From Nemertoderma westbladi (taxonomy: Eukaryota > Xenacoelomorpha > Nemertodermatida > Nemertodermatidae), in NCBI GenBank assembly GCA_032718475.1, contig JAUCBJ010008098.1, positions 1 to 49,219 of the forward strand: a DNA stretch of 49,219 bases, written 5' to 3'. This document shows positions 28,189 through 39,740 of this stretch, in pieces (the first letter of the stretch is position 1; each line of letters begins with the position of its first letter). A program made the translations under genes and the position numbers. The notes below the pieces were generated by a model. That model ran no database searches and was not told the origin of the DNA. It saw nothing but the letters and a program-made list of their open reading frames with translations.

Positions 28189-29244
28189 TTGAAATTCAGA
28201 ATTCATTTTGAAATTCGAATATCCCAATCTGGGCCAGGTCGACGTAAAGAAAACCAAACCAAACGGAACGGGAAGCCGACCCAGGAAGCAGGCAGCCCTA
28301 GCTACAATTGTGAGCCTCGAAACGATGGTTGTAGTGAGGTCGAGGTAGGATGTAGCGGATCAAAATGCGACAAATTTATGATCTGCATCGCTCCCCTTGG
28401 CACGAACTTCGGAAAGGTAGACTTTCTCTGTGGCTGCTGCGCTGCTGACACCGCTCGGAACCAAACCCGTGAGATTGATCAGTTGAAAGACATAAGTTCT
28501 AACATAGAGAAAGACACCTCTGAGCTTGCTTCATCGATCAAAAAAATTGAAGCAGCGCTCACTGTAAAATTGGACAATTTACATGCTGATACTGCATCTA
28601 AATGTGACGAACTACTAACGAGGTTGGATGCTGTTGATGAGTTCAAGGCGGCCACCTCCCGACACATGGAGCAACTTGCTGAGACTGTGAACGACTTAAA
28701 GCTACCAGAACTAACGCCAACATGGGCCGACATGGTCAAGAAAAACTCTGACGATCTGAAGACAATTAACAACAGAATCTCAAATCCAGTAAATACCAAC
28801 GTTAACACGGCTGGTGTGGAGAAAATCATTAAACAAACTGCTATGAGGAAATCCAACGTAATAATTAACAATCTGCCAGGTGATATTGCCAGGAATTCTA
28901 CAGAGGAACAGCGCCAATGTGATAGCACTCTTCTAGAGGAGGCCTTGGGGGAGAAATTAAACTACAGATCTATAGCACGTCTTGGTAGGATAAAAGATAA
29001 TGGAAAACCGCGCCCAATATTATTATCGTTCACCACTGAATCTGCTGCGACTCTCGTCATTGCAAGACGATCGTTCAAAGTTAATGATGACCGCCTATAT
29101 TTTGACAGGGACTTGTCTGCTTTCGAACGTGAACTTGCTTACAAACAACGTGTCAAACGCCAAGAACAACGAGCAAGACGCCATCAACTAACTATAAGTA
29201 GGGTAAGTGGAAGCCTACACGATTCCTTCCAGCAATTGGATTGA
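28189..29244 (+). CDS. LINE ORF1 protein (PHD-like zinc region, coiled coil, RNA-binding domain)
   Basis: 351 codons open to a TGA at 29244; no ATG near the beginning, so the true start may be lost or upstream. Order: a basic N terminus; a Cys-rich segment at about 40-85 (CSEVEVGCSGSKCDKFMIC ... FLCGCC) like the PHD-type finger of CR1-group ORF1 proteins; a coiled coil at about 95-175; then a compact domain from about 218 (RKSNVIINNLPGD ... ARLGRIKDNGKPRPILLSF) resembling the RRM-like RNA-binding part; and a basic tail. Expected role is coating LINE RNA. Confidence 0.75.
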   Translation: MKFRIHFEIRISQSGPGRRKENQTKRNGKPTQEAGSPSYNCEPRNDGCSEVEVGCSGSKCDKFMICIAPLGTNFGKVDFLCGCCAADTARNQTREIDQLKDISSNIEKDTSELASSIKKIEAALTVKLDNLHADTASKCDELLTRLDAVDEFKAATSRHMEQLAETVNDLKLPELTPTWADMVKKNSDDLKTINNRISNPVNTNVNTAGVEKIIKQTAMRKSNVIINNLPGDIARNSTEEQRQCDSTLLEEALGEKLNYRSIARLGRIKDNGKPRPILLSFTTESAATLVIARRSFKVNDDRLYFDRDLSAFERELAYKQRVKRQEQRARRHQLTISRVSGSLHDSFQQLD

Positions 29245-29250
29245 CTAGCC

Positions 29251-29955
29251 CTCCCTGGGAAATTGCCAGTATCTGCCCCCCTCCTTGGGAACCCGCCAGT
29301 AGTGTCTGCCCCCTTCCCTGGGAACCCGCCACTATCTGTCACCCTCCCTGGGAACTCACCATTGTCTGTTGCCCTCCCTGGGAAATTGCCAGTATCTGCC
29401 CCCCTCCTTGGGAACCCGCCAGTAGTGTCTGCCCCCTTCCCTGGGAACCCGCCACTATCTGTCACCCTCCCTGGGAACTCACCATTGTCTGTTGCCCTCC
29501 CTGGGAAATTGCCAGTATCTGCCCCCCTCCTTGGGAACCCGCCAGTAGTGTGTGCCCCCTTCCTTGGGAACCTGCCACTATCTGTCACCCTCCCTGGGAA
29601 CTCACCATTGTCTGTTGCCCTCCCTGGGAAACCGCCAGTTTCCACTGCCCACTCTGGGAACTTGCCAGTGTCTGCTGCCCTCCCTGGGAAACCGCCAGTG
29701 TTCATTGCCCACCCTGGGAACCCACCAGTGTTCGTTGTCCTCTCTGGGAACCCGCCAGTATCTGTTGCCCACCCTGGGAACCCACCAGTGTCAGTTGCCC
29801 CCCCCCCCCCCCCCCTGCGAAGCCACCAGTATCTGTTACACTCCCTGGGAACCTACCAGTATCTGTCGCCCTCCCTGGGAACCTGCCAGTATTTGACGCC
29901 CACCCTGGGAACCCACCAGTATCTGTCACCTGCCCTGGGACACCTATCAAAGCGA
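29251..29955 (+). repeat. 30-bp minisatellite with a 123-bp higher-order unit
   Basis: About 22 copies of a unit like CCTGGGAACCCGCCAGTATCTG start directly after the ORF1 stop. The first 369 bp are three copies of a 123-bp higher-order unit (starting 29251, 29374, 29497), each made of four subunits. After that, 30-bp units vary individually. A 16-C run interrupts near 29800-29815. Several frames on both strands stay open through it because unit lengths are mostly multiples of three; I do not regard these as genes. Confidence 0.92.
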
Positions 29956-29984
29956 CGCTGTCAATGCCGGTACCAGCCCTGAGT

Positions 29985-32977
29985 ACTACTACTACTACAA
30001 TGATCGGCATGCTGCATTGCAGCTGCATTTTTAAGAATGCTGTGCCGGCTTGTCAACAAAATTGCACCGCCACAACTCCCTATCACCCATGACATTTGCT
30101 AGATCATCCGCATCTTTAAGGCCAGTGTCCTTTAAGAATCGTCTCAAGAAAGTCATGGGCTGTCCACCATGCTTATTCACTCCATGAGGCTGCCAAAGTA
30201 CAAGATTATGCACTGGCTGGTCCTCACGGCGAAAGCAATGTCCTGCAAAGCGGAGGCGATATTGTTGAACCAATGAAACACCTCCAATGTTATATAGTGT
30301 CTGGTTGGAGATGTGTGCATTGTACTTGACACAATGAACCCGGCGTAGCATTCTTGTGAATGTGCCATCCAGAGATTTGGTGTCCTCAGCAGTTAGAGCC
30401 TAGCATGGACTCCCGTAGAGGAGTACTGGAACTACTGCTGCTCTAAATAATCGGACCTTAAGTTTCCGATTAATTCTCGGTGACTTCCAAATCCTGGAAA
30501 GCCTATTCAAGGCTGCCCATGCCTTTCCCTTACGTATTCGAAGGTCCTCACCTGACTTCCGGATCCATGATCCCAGGTAACAGAAGTCGTCCACATGCTC
30601 AAGCATACCATCCTTTGAGCTTATGCTCATCCGATCAGAGACTTGCGAGGACTTTCAAAGTTAACTGTCAGAATTTTGGTCTTTCCGGAGTTAATAAAAA
30701 GACCAACACTAGAAGCAGCATGTTCTAATGAGCTGAGGAGCCGTTGGGCTCCCTCTAATGATTCTGATAGTACTCCTAAGTCATCAGCAAAGTCTAGATC
30801 AGTTAGATACTTGGCAGGATTTCCTCGACTTCTGGAGCCAGTAGGTGGAGTTATCATCACCCCATCATCATTATAATGATCTAAGGACATGCGTAGAACA
30901 TAGTCAACCACAATAATGAACAAGAATGGTGCAAGTGTGTCTCCTTGGAGAACGCCCCATAACACTTCAAATGGTTCTGTGTCACCGTCAACAGTAGACA
31001 CAAATGTTGTCGAACCATCGTATACTGATCTGATTGCTGCAATAATTTCAGAATCCCATATAATGAAAGTATGCTGAACATACGTGAGCGAGAGACTGAA
31101 TCAAAGGCCTTGAAGAAGTCAACAAAGATAACAGCCAGATGCCTGTCTTTCTTTTTTGATAACTCTTCAATTATCCTTCTAAGTGCCAAAATGGGTACCA
31201 TGGTCCCACGACCTTTACGGAACCCAGTCTGATTTCCACGGAGCAGTCTCTCAATGGGATCCCTGATGCGATTTTAGAATCCTATTGTATAGCTTTGCAG
31301 CAATCGAGATCAATGAGATTCCCCGAAAAGAACCATAGAGTGTTAGGTTGCCCTTCTTGGGAACTGGCACCAACTTATTTGTTTTCATTTCTTGTGGGAC
31401 TCTTGTTGTTCGGTACATGTCTACTATGATGGGATAGATGAGCTTTAGACACTCAGGTATTTTAAAGACCTCAGGGGGAACACCATCTACTCCACTGGCA
31501 CGATTGGTCTTAATGCTCTTTGCAGCAGCCTTCACTTCTGCAAAGGAGATATCGCCAATGGGAATATCTGGGAGTACAGACTCAGACACTTTTACTTCTA
31601 TAAAGTTATCAGGCAATACCCTGTCATTATTGAGGAGCTTTTCAAAGTGGGCTTTCCAACCATTGAGGCGATCGGCTGGTGATTCAGCCTTAACCTTGGT
31701 GGTTGGTTGGCTTTTCCGCAAAGTAAGCAGATTGATCGATTTCCATGCTTGGGATGATTGCCTGCTGTCGTCAGCATCATTGATGGCATCAACCTGTTGG
31801 TTTATTAGCTCCAGTAGATTAGCAGAGTACTGCCTGTTCAGGGACCTAGATGCAGCCTTAACTGCATTCTTGGCCGCTGTAGTCTGTTTGAGTCGGGACT
31901 CTTTCTGCGCCTTATGAAGGTCATTTCGGCACTTCTGAATTTTGTTGTCAGTCCAGGGGGCCGTTTTCCTGTTTCGAGGGTATACAGAAACTGTTTCTGC
32001 AGCTGCTAACTTAACTGCTTCTGTAAAGGCAGTATAGCCCTCACAGTGATCTGCCGACTCAGAGGCAAGAGCCTCATACCTGTTGCTCAGCTGTAGTGTG
32101 AAGCTGGATCTCACACTTGGCTGTTGCAGCAGAGAGGACCAGTCATGCCGCGGCAAGGCAGATTTCGTTGTTCTGCTAGCACGCAGACTAAGTCTTACCT
32201 TGGCCACAATAAGGCGGTGATCACTGGAGAAGGGTCGAAGTGTAAATGCATTACAGTCTTGTATAGAGCTCCTGTATTTCCTACGGAACAGAATATGGTC
32301 TATCTGGGACTTGTGACCACTGGGTCCACTATGAGTCCATAGCTTTCCAGTTCACTTCTTGAACTGGGTTCCAGCCGAAAACAATCCATTTCCAGAGATA
32401 AAATCCTGAAGATGGACAGAATTTCGGTTAACACTATTGCTATAGACCCAGGGCAATGTAGGTGATTGATGCAGACTTGCATTAAAGTCTCCCAGGAATG
32501 TTAAGAATGCATGCTGATCCACTCCATCAGTAACTGCTTGTAGATTGTGGTAGAAATTTTCCACCTCCTCTACAGGGGCAACACTAGTTGGAGAGTAGCA
32601 CACAATCAGAACCACCTTAGGAAACTTCTTAGCCAGTCTTCCAGAACATGAGAAGTGGCAACGGATGATGCGGTTAGAGATTTGGTCTATTTTGTCTAAT
32701 GCTGCATGTGCAGTTGGATTCATCAATAGACCAATTCCACCATTGCCACTATCATCTGCTGACGCGAGGGCGAGTCGCCAACCGCCCCCCATGTCCTTAA
32801 TCAGAACCTCATCAGTCTGTCCAGTCTGCATTCGGTGCTCTTGAACACCCACTGCGCTAAGAGAAAGCTTATCTGCCAAGGCAGTCAGCTCACCTTGTCG
32901 CATTGGGGACCCGAGTGTTAGGGTGTTTACTGAGGCTAGTCTTGTGACTTGCCTCGGTGAGCCCTGAGTAACCCCCT
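29985..32977 (-). mobile_element. RTE-like LINE, degenerate, inserted between ORF1 and ORF2 of the CR1-like LINE
   Basis: Minus-strand endonuclease-RT element. The 3' end is near 29985, next to a (TAG)n-like run; the 5' end is near 32977, where the plus-strand ORF2 begins. The protein is broken (see 30031-32903). Confidence 0.8.
30031..32903 (-). pseudogene. Endonuclease-reverse transcriptase of an RTE-like LINE, broken
   Basis: From ATG at 32903: an APE-type endonuclease (VQEHRMQTG, GGIGLLMNP, FLGDFNASL, then SQIDHI near 32310), RT fingers and palm (32207-31251; SGVDGVPPE, KLVPVPKKG), FVDFFKAFDSV (31140-31110) and FADD (near 30790), and a C-terminal region with RLRFAGHCFRREDQPV (about 30260). 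Breaks: in-frame TGA at 32352-32354, a frameshift near 31210-31250, another near 31000-30880, and a TAG near 30400 replacing what looks like a Trp codon. Catalytic residues of RT are still visible. The clade (RTE or RTEX) is judged from motif wording only. Confidence 0.8.
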
Positions 32978-32978
32978 A

Positions 32979-34443
32979 TTGCAACCTCCAGGAGACCTGG
33001 TTGCTTCACCCAGTGGAACTGAAAGCATTACTGCCAGTAATGAGCACTATCCTTGGTTTAAAACATTTGAATCCCGTGGCATCCACATAGCTCATATAAA
33101 TATTTGCAGCTTGCTACCGAAGATGACTGAAATGCGCTTGATACTTGAATGCGGTACAATATCTATACTGGCTATAACTGAGACGTGGCTAGATGCAACA
33201 ATTTGCGATGATGAGATTTATATACCAGACTACACCTCATATCGCAGAGATAGGAACCGCCATGGTGGGGGTGTAGCTCTATATATCCGAAACACACTAA
33301 CATTCAACATTATGATGCAATGGTCAATGCAATGCCCATCTGAAATGTTGTTTGGTGAGCTATGTCTAACTGCAACCAAACCTATCCTCATAGGCGTGGT
33401 TTACAGACCTGAATATGACAATACCTTTTTCGAAAGTATGGAAAGTACAATTCAGGAAGTCATTTATAACGAATGTATAATTGTTGGTGACACTAACGTG
33501 GACATGACTTCTGCTGTATATAAAAAAACAGGATTGATTATCAAAAGTATTTCTAGTATTACTGATCCAAAGCCAGAGCTCAAAAAACTCTACAGATGCG
33601 CAAATGCATTAAGCCTCACCCAATTGATAACAGAACCTACAAGAGTTACAGCAGCGACATCAACTATTATAGATCATGTCTTTGTTTCCCGAACTGATAT
33701 GGTATCGTCCTATGGAGTGATAATTGAGCGATTAAGTGACCACTACATTGTATATGTAACTAGGTAAAGATCAAAGCCAGAAAAAGCAATACCTAAGGAG
33801 ATACTCTGTAGGTCATATGCACGGTATTCAAAGGGCGTGTTTGCCCAGGAACTACAAGTGCTTATTACCGCCAAAACAACAAATAACGATGGAGATGTTA
33901 ACACAGCAGCAGAAAACTTATCTTCCGTTTTAATACAAGCCTTAGACAAAGTGGCGCCACTTCGTAAATCACGAGTAAAATCGCATAAACAGCCATGGGT
34001 CGATCGTGAAGTAATACAATCTATAATCGATAGAAATAATGCTGCGCGGAAGCTCCATACTAAGCGAACAGAAGGGGCAGAAATTGATTATAGAACTGCA
34101 CGCAATAATACTACTGCCTTAATCAAGATTAAAAAAAGAAATTACATACGAACAGCACTAGATAATGCAAAATGTGACACAAAGAAATTGTGGAAGGCAC
34201 TGCAACTAGTTGGGCCGCCAACAAAAATGGGGAAAAAGAAGGGAACACAGGGAGCTACAGCACTGGAAATGAATGGAGAGATTTGCCATAACCCCATTGA
34301 CATTAGTAACCATCTAAATGACTTCTTCACGAGTGTAGCAGGTGAATTAGTAGCTAAACTACCTCAACCATCAGGACGGTATGATCATGTAGCAACAACT
34401 GATTATTATCGGCGACAAGGGATTATCCCTAACAGACTGGACC
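32979..34443 (+). pseudogene. LINE ORF2, endonuclease domain and linker (first part)
   Basis: Residues from about 33055 (HIAHINICSLLPKM) form an APE-type endonuclease: ITETWLD, RHGGGVALYIR, GVVYRP, GDTNVDM, STIIDHVF and SDHYIVYV. An in-frame TAA at 33765-33767 directly after this domain is the only stop; the same frame then stays open through the linker (PWVDREVIQ, LWKALQ, HLNDFFTSVA) to 34443, where a TA-flanked element is inserted. The ORF as found runs on to 34478 inside the inserted element. The usual role is to nick the target and prime reverse transcription. Confidence 0.85.
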
Positions 34444-34651
34444 TACAGTCGGGGTCTCAAAGTGCATCTGTTCTTTGAGATTTTCTCAAAGAACTAAAAG
34501 TGTCTCAAATTTCTAAAAGTGGTCCAAGAAAATGACAAAGTGTCCTCAAAGATTTCAAAGTAGTACTGTCAGTCATTTCATACAGTCCTGCCTGAAGCTG
34601 GCTATGGTATGGGGTATATTGACTTTGACTACTGAAGGGTAAAATATAAGA

Positions 34652-35066
34652 AATAAAAACCTCTATGAAACAATAAAGATGCCTCCAAAAAATACTGCAG
34701 TAATAAATATTTGTTACTGAAAGTAAGAATTAAACTTACTGCAGTAATAAAAAATTGTCTTTTTCTGCAGTATAAATTTTTATTCAATTATTTATTAATA
34801 TTGATTACTGCAGTATTAATTTTTATTCAATTATTTATTAATTTATTAATATTGATTATTGCAGTAATAAATATTTGTTACTGCAGTAATAAATATTTGT
34901 TACTGCAGTAATAAATATTTATTACTGCAGTAATAAATATTTATTACTGCAGTAATAAATATTTGTTACTGCAGTAATTGTTATATGTTACTGCAGTAAC
35001 TAATATTTAATACAGCAGTATTTTTTGTAGGAATTTTTATTGTTTCATAGAGGATTTTATTAATTT
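34652..35066. mobile_element. Small palindromic MITE inside the TA element, core of TTACTGCAGTAA repeats
   Basis: Inverted arms of about 50 bp (AATAAAAACCTCTATGAAAC at the left; complement at 35015-35065) enclose roughly ten copies of a 22-bp unit containing the perfect palindrome TTACTGCAGTAA followed by TAAATATTTGT. The whole 415 bp could fold into one long cruciform. Exact ends and duplication are unclear. Confidence 0.7.
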
Positions 35067-36239
35067 ATATTTGGGCTCTTTAGAGACGCCGCAATTGCGG
35101 GCTATCGGAATGTGTTGGTGTGTCATAGACAGTTTGTCTGTTGCCCTATCTATATTAATGTATAGTGCTAAAACTGTACTGTTTAAATTTGTTTAGCCCA
35201 CGTGAACGCCGAATACCTTTACCAATGCATTTCAATGGTCAACCAGCCATACTTTGCCGCACTGTAAATTGTGTTATACAAAGTAAAGAATAACGATAGA
35301 GGCAGGAATAAAGATAAATGATTCAAGCGCGCTAACTGGCTGTTCCCATAGATGTTTTAGGCATTGTTGGTGCGCAATGCATATGGTCAGAGCGACCGCC
35401 CAGTCTGCCAAAATCTATTATGTAATCAAATGGTACCACAAGCGAAGCAAAGCATGTGACAGTTCTTTCCGACTCTGCACCTGTTTGTTTGAAGGTCGCC
35501 GACCGTGGGTCGCTACTCACTAGCTGTGATTGATAGTTTAAACTGGGTGCCGCTTTGCCAGAAGGCGGTACACATCAATTGAATATGAGGCAAACATTTA
35601 AAATATGCTCAAATATAAACGCCAGCGGCAGGGGATATTTTAATATCTCTATTAAGCTAAAACAACACAAGATTGTAGCCGTTCTATCTTACTTGAAAGT
35701 CGAAAGCCTTTCTTAGTTTTTAAGAAGGAATTCTCGCGCTCTCGTCAACATAGTTATCATATTAATTAAACAGTAAAGGTAGTACGGTGTTTGACCTGAG
35801 GTGACTAATGAAATGAATAACAAATGTTATTACAAGCTTTCTCCCAACAGGGCTTCTTTAGGTCATTATAATGAAACTGCGTATACACAGAGAAACTACA
35901 GAGAAGTTTCTCTTATATTAATTGTTAATCTGATATTGTATTATGTTATTAAAATAATCAATCTTGTCAAGCATTAATCTTGTTTCACAAATTATGTTTC
36001 ATGTATTATTTGAATGAATGTTTTTTAGAAAGACTTTAGGGTGCCGTAAATTCAATTTGTACTTGCGACCGAAAACCCATCCCGTAATGACCTCAGGAAC
36101 CTCAATTTGATAAATTAATGGGAATATAGCTTCTATGCAACAACTGGCCAGCACACAAGTATCACTTTGTTGCCCGCATAATATTGTTCCCCGAGAATGC
36201 CTCTGCCTCTCAGTTAACTTACCACGAGCTGTCAATCAG
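35067..36239. other. Interior of the TA element, no gene recognised
   Basis: About 1.2 kb of unique-looking sequence with no protein I recognise; possibly captured flanking DNA or a further nested remnant. Confidence 0.4.
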
Positions 36240-36482
36240 GAATACCTCGGAGTTTATTTTCTCAAAGAATTAAAAGTGCCGCAAACTACCTCAAAGTGAC
36301 ATTTCTCAAAGAATTCAAAGAATTCAAAGTGCCTAAAAGCAGGAAATCACTTTGAGATTCCCAACTAAAAGTGTCTACAAGAATTCAAAGCGGCCGTTGG
36401 GAGTAATGTAATGACTTTTAGACACTTTTAGAAAAACTTTGAGAAAATCTCAAAGAACAGATGCACTTTGAGACCCCGACTG

Positions 36483-36606
36483 TATCTCCCACAAATGAAG
36501 CTGAGATCGCTAAAATAATATCTGACCTTGATGAAACCAAGGCCACTGGCTCGGATGGTATACCAGTCAAAGTTATCAAAGATGGATTATCAGCAATAGT
36601 GGGGCC
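36483..36606 (+). pseudogene. LINE ORF2, start of RT domain (second part)
   Basis: Removing 34446-36482 and one TA joins ...NRLDL to SPTNEAEIAK in the same frame, followed by KATGSDGIPVKVIKDGLSAIVGP, the RT domain opening typical of CR1-group LINEs. Coding is lost after GTGGGGCC at about 36606, where the second transposon begins. Confidence 0.85.
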
Positions 36607-36734
36607 AAATTTTTTGACAAAATTTGAACAAAAAACTGAAATCAATAAAAAATAATAATTCAAATTAGGCACTATATTAATATTCATTAATTAAAATTAA
36701 ATTTAAAAATTTAAAATGAAATTTAAAAAGTTAA

Positions 36735-38420
36735 TTAAAAGGCCCCAGATTTATATGACTTATGATCGGGTGCTTGCCATTTCTTTGATGGTTTGTGTTC
36801 AGTACTTTTCTGTTTACGTTTTAGGTTGACCTTCTTTGCTCGTTCTGCAAGGTCACCATCATCTTCCTCAAGGCCAAGCTTCTTCAAAATTATCTGTTCT
36901 GCTGAACACCCCCGATTGTGAACTAAAACAGTATACGAAACATGAAACATGAGTGTACTTAGACCCACAAACGTTTCTTTAGATAGACGAGTCCATAGCC
37001 GTGAATGCAGAGATTCGTTCGGATTTTGTGTGAGGCCAGGGATACAGCGTTCCAGAATTTCGCTCGTTGTTAGGCGTTCATAAACAGGTAAAATAAACTT
37101 CATGTTTGCCTCTTTTATAAATGTTACATTTTTGTAACTTATAGCATTGTTTTTGAATTTACACCACTTATTTTCAGGGCATAACTCATGTTGTTTCTCA
37201 ACATTATCTCCATAATCACAATAGTGATGTGTTGCAGCCACGATTTCACTTCGAATCGTGCTTATGAGCACTGATTTTTCAGTCTCTGAGAGTTTATCTA
37301 TATCAACATCTGCTATATTCTTCACGATCGTATTTCGGTAATATGACTGCAATTGGTGACATCGACTATCAGTCAACCCTCCCTTGCCTCCAAGTTTATG
37401 AGTTTTGCGAGCATTGGAAAGACCTGTATATAGACGCTTCGCAACGTGGTTCAGGCACTCTTTCTTCTGCACTGTTACATTCTGCTCTCTGTAAGGATCG
37501 GACTCCAATATGTTCTTCATAACGCTGCTGTCGCCATCCGATACCATTGATTGATATATGACACCATTATTTGATAGGGATCTATTGAATAGTTTAACAG
37601 CTAAATGAGGTTCCATACCTGAACTGGACCCTGAATAATTTATATTACACTCATGATCAGCATTGCCATCTTCTTCTTTGTTGCGGCTACAAATATTACA
37701 GTATTTTGAACAAACATCGAAATCAATGACATGTCCTGTATTTTCGGATATGATAAACGCGGCACCATAAAGTGATTGATGGCCTCTTTTCATCCATGTA
37801 CCGTCAAAAGATATACATATTTCCCTGTCAATCTCTTTCATTGCACAATTTTTTGCATTTCCTCGTGCAAGTGATTCCGTGACCTTCGAGATTTCGTTGA
37901 CATGAAATTGCCAGGCTCTCTTCGCAACAGGAGATGGTAGTGACATTATTCTAGAAAACGTCTCTGCATCACCATGGGTCCCACCAACACAAAGCCAAGC
38001 CAGTACTGCACGAAGATTCACATCCGCTGTTTTTCTTCCAGGACGAGGTTCAGTTCGAGAAACTTGGTCGCTCGTGAAAGTAGAATATTGCCAATCACAA
38101 CGTGAACATTTCCCCTCAAAATTGGTACTATAACCACGATGTGACTCAGTTATCACTACTGTACCGTCACATTGCTTATCATCATGTTTCTCCATTATCA
38201 GTTTCTTTATTATTTGCGTTGCTACAACGTTATATCCCTCCAACTTTCCATCTGAGGGTAGGACATTCAGATTCGATGCTATTAGCGACGGTTCTCGATC
38301 TTTTGGCACTACCGGTACCGGTACTGAAATCGATTTCATATGCGCGAGGTTCAATGTACCGGTATCTTGTTTCTTGGTTCCTCGAAATCCTGCTTTCCGT
38401 TGTTGAGTTATTCGTGGCAT
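36735..38420 (-). CDS. Mutator-like transposase (PF20700-type), intact
   Basis: 561 aa, ATG at 38420, single open frame. A Cys-pair segment (CSRCDWQY) lies near residue 105. The catalytic region shows ISFDGTWMKRGHQSLYGAAF (first Asp near 208), CSKYCNIC ... DHEC ... NYSGSSSGMEPHLAVKLF, a second Asp in SDGDSS (near 300), KKECLNHVAKRL and LGGKGGLTDSRCHQLQSYY. The tail has CPENKWCKF and LTQNPNESLHSRLW. This order matches the mutator-like transposase domain common in marine invertebrate genomes. The C terminus is basic, consistent with nuclear localisation. Family name is from memory of motif order, not a search. Confidence 0.8.
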   Translation of the reverse strand: MPRITQQRKAGFRGTKKQDTGTLNLAHMKSISVPVPVVPKDREPSLIASNLNVLPSDGKLEGYNVVATQIIKKLIMEKHDDKQCDGTVVITESHRGYSTNFEGKCSRCDWQYSTFTSDQVSRTEPRPGRKTADVNLRAVLAWLCVGGTHGDAETFSRIMSLPSPVAKRAWQFHVNEISKVTESLARGNAKNCAMKEIDREICISFDGTWMKRGHQSLYGAAFIISENTGHVIDFDVCSKYCNICSRNKEEDGNADHECNINYSGSSSGMEPHLAVKLFNRSLSNNGVIYQSMVSDGDSSVMKNILESDPYREQNVTVQKKECLNHVAKRLYTGLSNARKTHKLGGKGGLTDSRCHQLQSYYRNTIVKNIADVDIDKLSETEKSVLISTIRSEIVAATHHYCDYGDNVEKQHELCPENKWCKFKNNAISYKNVTFIKEANMKFILPVYERLTTSEILERCIPGLTQNPNESLHSRLWTRLSKETFVGLSTLMFHVSYTVLVHNRGCSAEQIILKKLGLEEDDGDLAERAKKVNLKRKQKSTEHKPSKKWQAPDHKSYKSGAF

Positions 38421-38541
38421 ACTGTATTATAAAAATTATATCGTCAATGATGTATGTACAATTTTCGATTCGAAGATGGAGGACGCTCTATAGTCTGTGT
38501 CCGTCAAAACTGCTGATTGCATTGATTGAAACACCAATACA
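38421..38541. other. Upstream flank of the transposase
   Basis: Short noncoding segment between the transposase start and the 9-bp duplication of the nested long-TIR element. In the ancestral transposon it continued at 40501. Confidence 0.6.
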
Positions 38542-38550
38542 GCATACAGT
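38542..38550. repeat. 9-bp target-site duplication GCATACAGT (left)
   Basis: Exact partner at 40492-40500; flanks the long-TIR element. Confidence 0.93.
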
Positions 38551-38930
38551 ACATGAGAGTAAAAACCCAAGCGATCATTTTGTGAACATCCAATGATATT
38601 GCCTGTTTTATAAATGCTTTAAGTTGTTATGGGATGTTCTGTTTGATTGGTTGTTATGTGATTTACTTGCTAATCTTGGCCAATATTAAATACACTAAAT
38701 CAACAAGCACTGATCAATGTGTACAGACAGACAGATATACAGTAGGAGTCAATATGTTTCACAGGTGGCATGATGGAGGGGGGGGGGGGGGATTTTCGAA
38801 AACCTATCTTGGTGAATTAAAAGCACATCCCGGCGAATTAGCAATGATAATTATTAAGTGAGGGAAAGTATTATTTATATTATATCTGTATTACGTATTA
38901 TTTACCTACATTAAATGTCCAGTTACTGCT

Positions 38931-39708
38931 GTGTAACTTGTTCGTTTCGTTGATTATTATATTATATTAAAATATTGATTGCATATAATTATAAAAGTAA
39001 ATATATTTCAATGGCTAAGGGCCAACATTGTCAATAATCCTAAAACAGTAATACTACTATATGATATAACTCTGTAAATACCTATAAAATTGAGATGTGA
39101 TTGTATGATAATATAATAATAGGCCTACAACAGTACCGGTACCAACATACGTAATGCAGTAACACATAGTGTACGGTAAATAAACTATATAAAGCACAAC
39201 CTACATGTATGCAATATTGTATGACTCCCCCCCCCCCCCGGCCCGCCCATGTTTATTTCTAAATTTTTTTAATTTTGTTTAGGAATCCTCCGCCTTCAAG
39301 TACCGCTACGCTTAAATGGTCAACCTCTACTGATAGCCTTTTATTGATTGCCCGTGGGCCTAGTGATTTAATGTATAAACTTTCCAAAATCAACACAAAC
39401 AGTCTGGACATCCGCCTCGAGCAGCACGAGAGTGACATACGGCACCGTAGGCCTAAAGCCTCTGAACTGTCAGCGCACCACATAGAAACAGGACACATAC
39501 CAGCATGGGATCGGGCGTCAGTTATAGGTAGGGTCACGGACTTATACGGTAGGCTGATTTTGGAAAGTTTATACATTAAATCACTAGGCCCACGGGCAAT
39601 CAATAAAAGGCTATCAGTAGAGGTTGACCATTTAAGCGTAGCGGTACTTGAAGGCGGAGGATTCCTAAACAAAATTAAAAAAATATAGAAATAAACATGG
39701 GCGGGCCG

Positions 39709-39740
<32 letters not shown>

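Larger units (their letters stand above)
34446..36482. mobile_element. Nonautonomous TA-flanked inverted-repeat DNA element (2037 bp)
   Basis: Terminal inverted repeats of at least 46 bp starting CAGTCGGGGTCTCAAAG, with exact TA duplications at 34444-34445 and 36483-36484. Subterminal regions carry many copies of TCAAAG (CTCAAAGAATT, TTCAAAGTG). No transposase is visible. TA duplication and a CAGT-type end suggest Tc1/mariner-type mobilisation. It interrupts LINE ORF2 and its removal restores the frame. Confidence 0.9.

Noticed and set aside
29241-30092. Proline/tryptophan-rich repeat protein (PPWEPAS-type repeats) on the plus strand, or its glycine-rich reverse
   Set aside because: Several frames on both strands are open at once because the minisatellite unit is a multiple of three. 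Codon use follows the repeat and there is no credible start.
34711-34911. 66-aa hydrophobic ORF
   Set aside because: It is a translation of the TTACTGCAGTAATAAATATT repeat.
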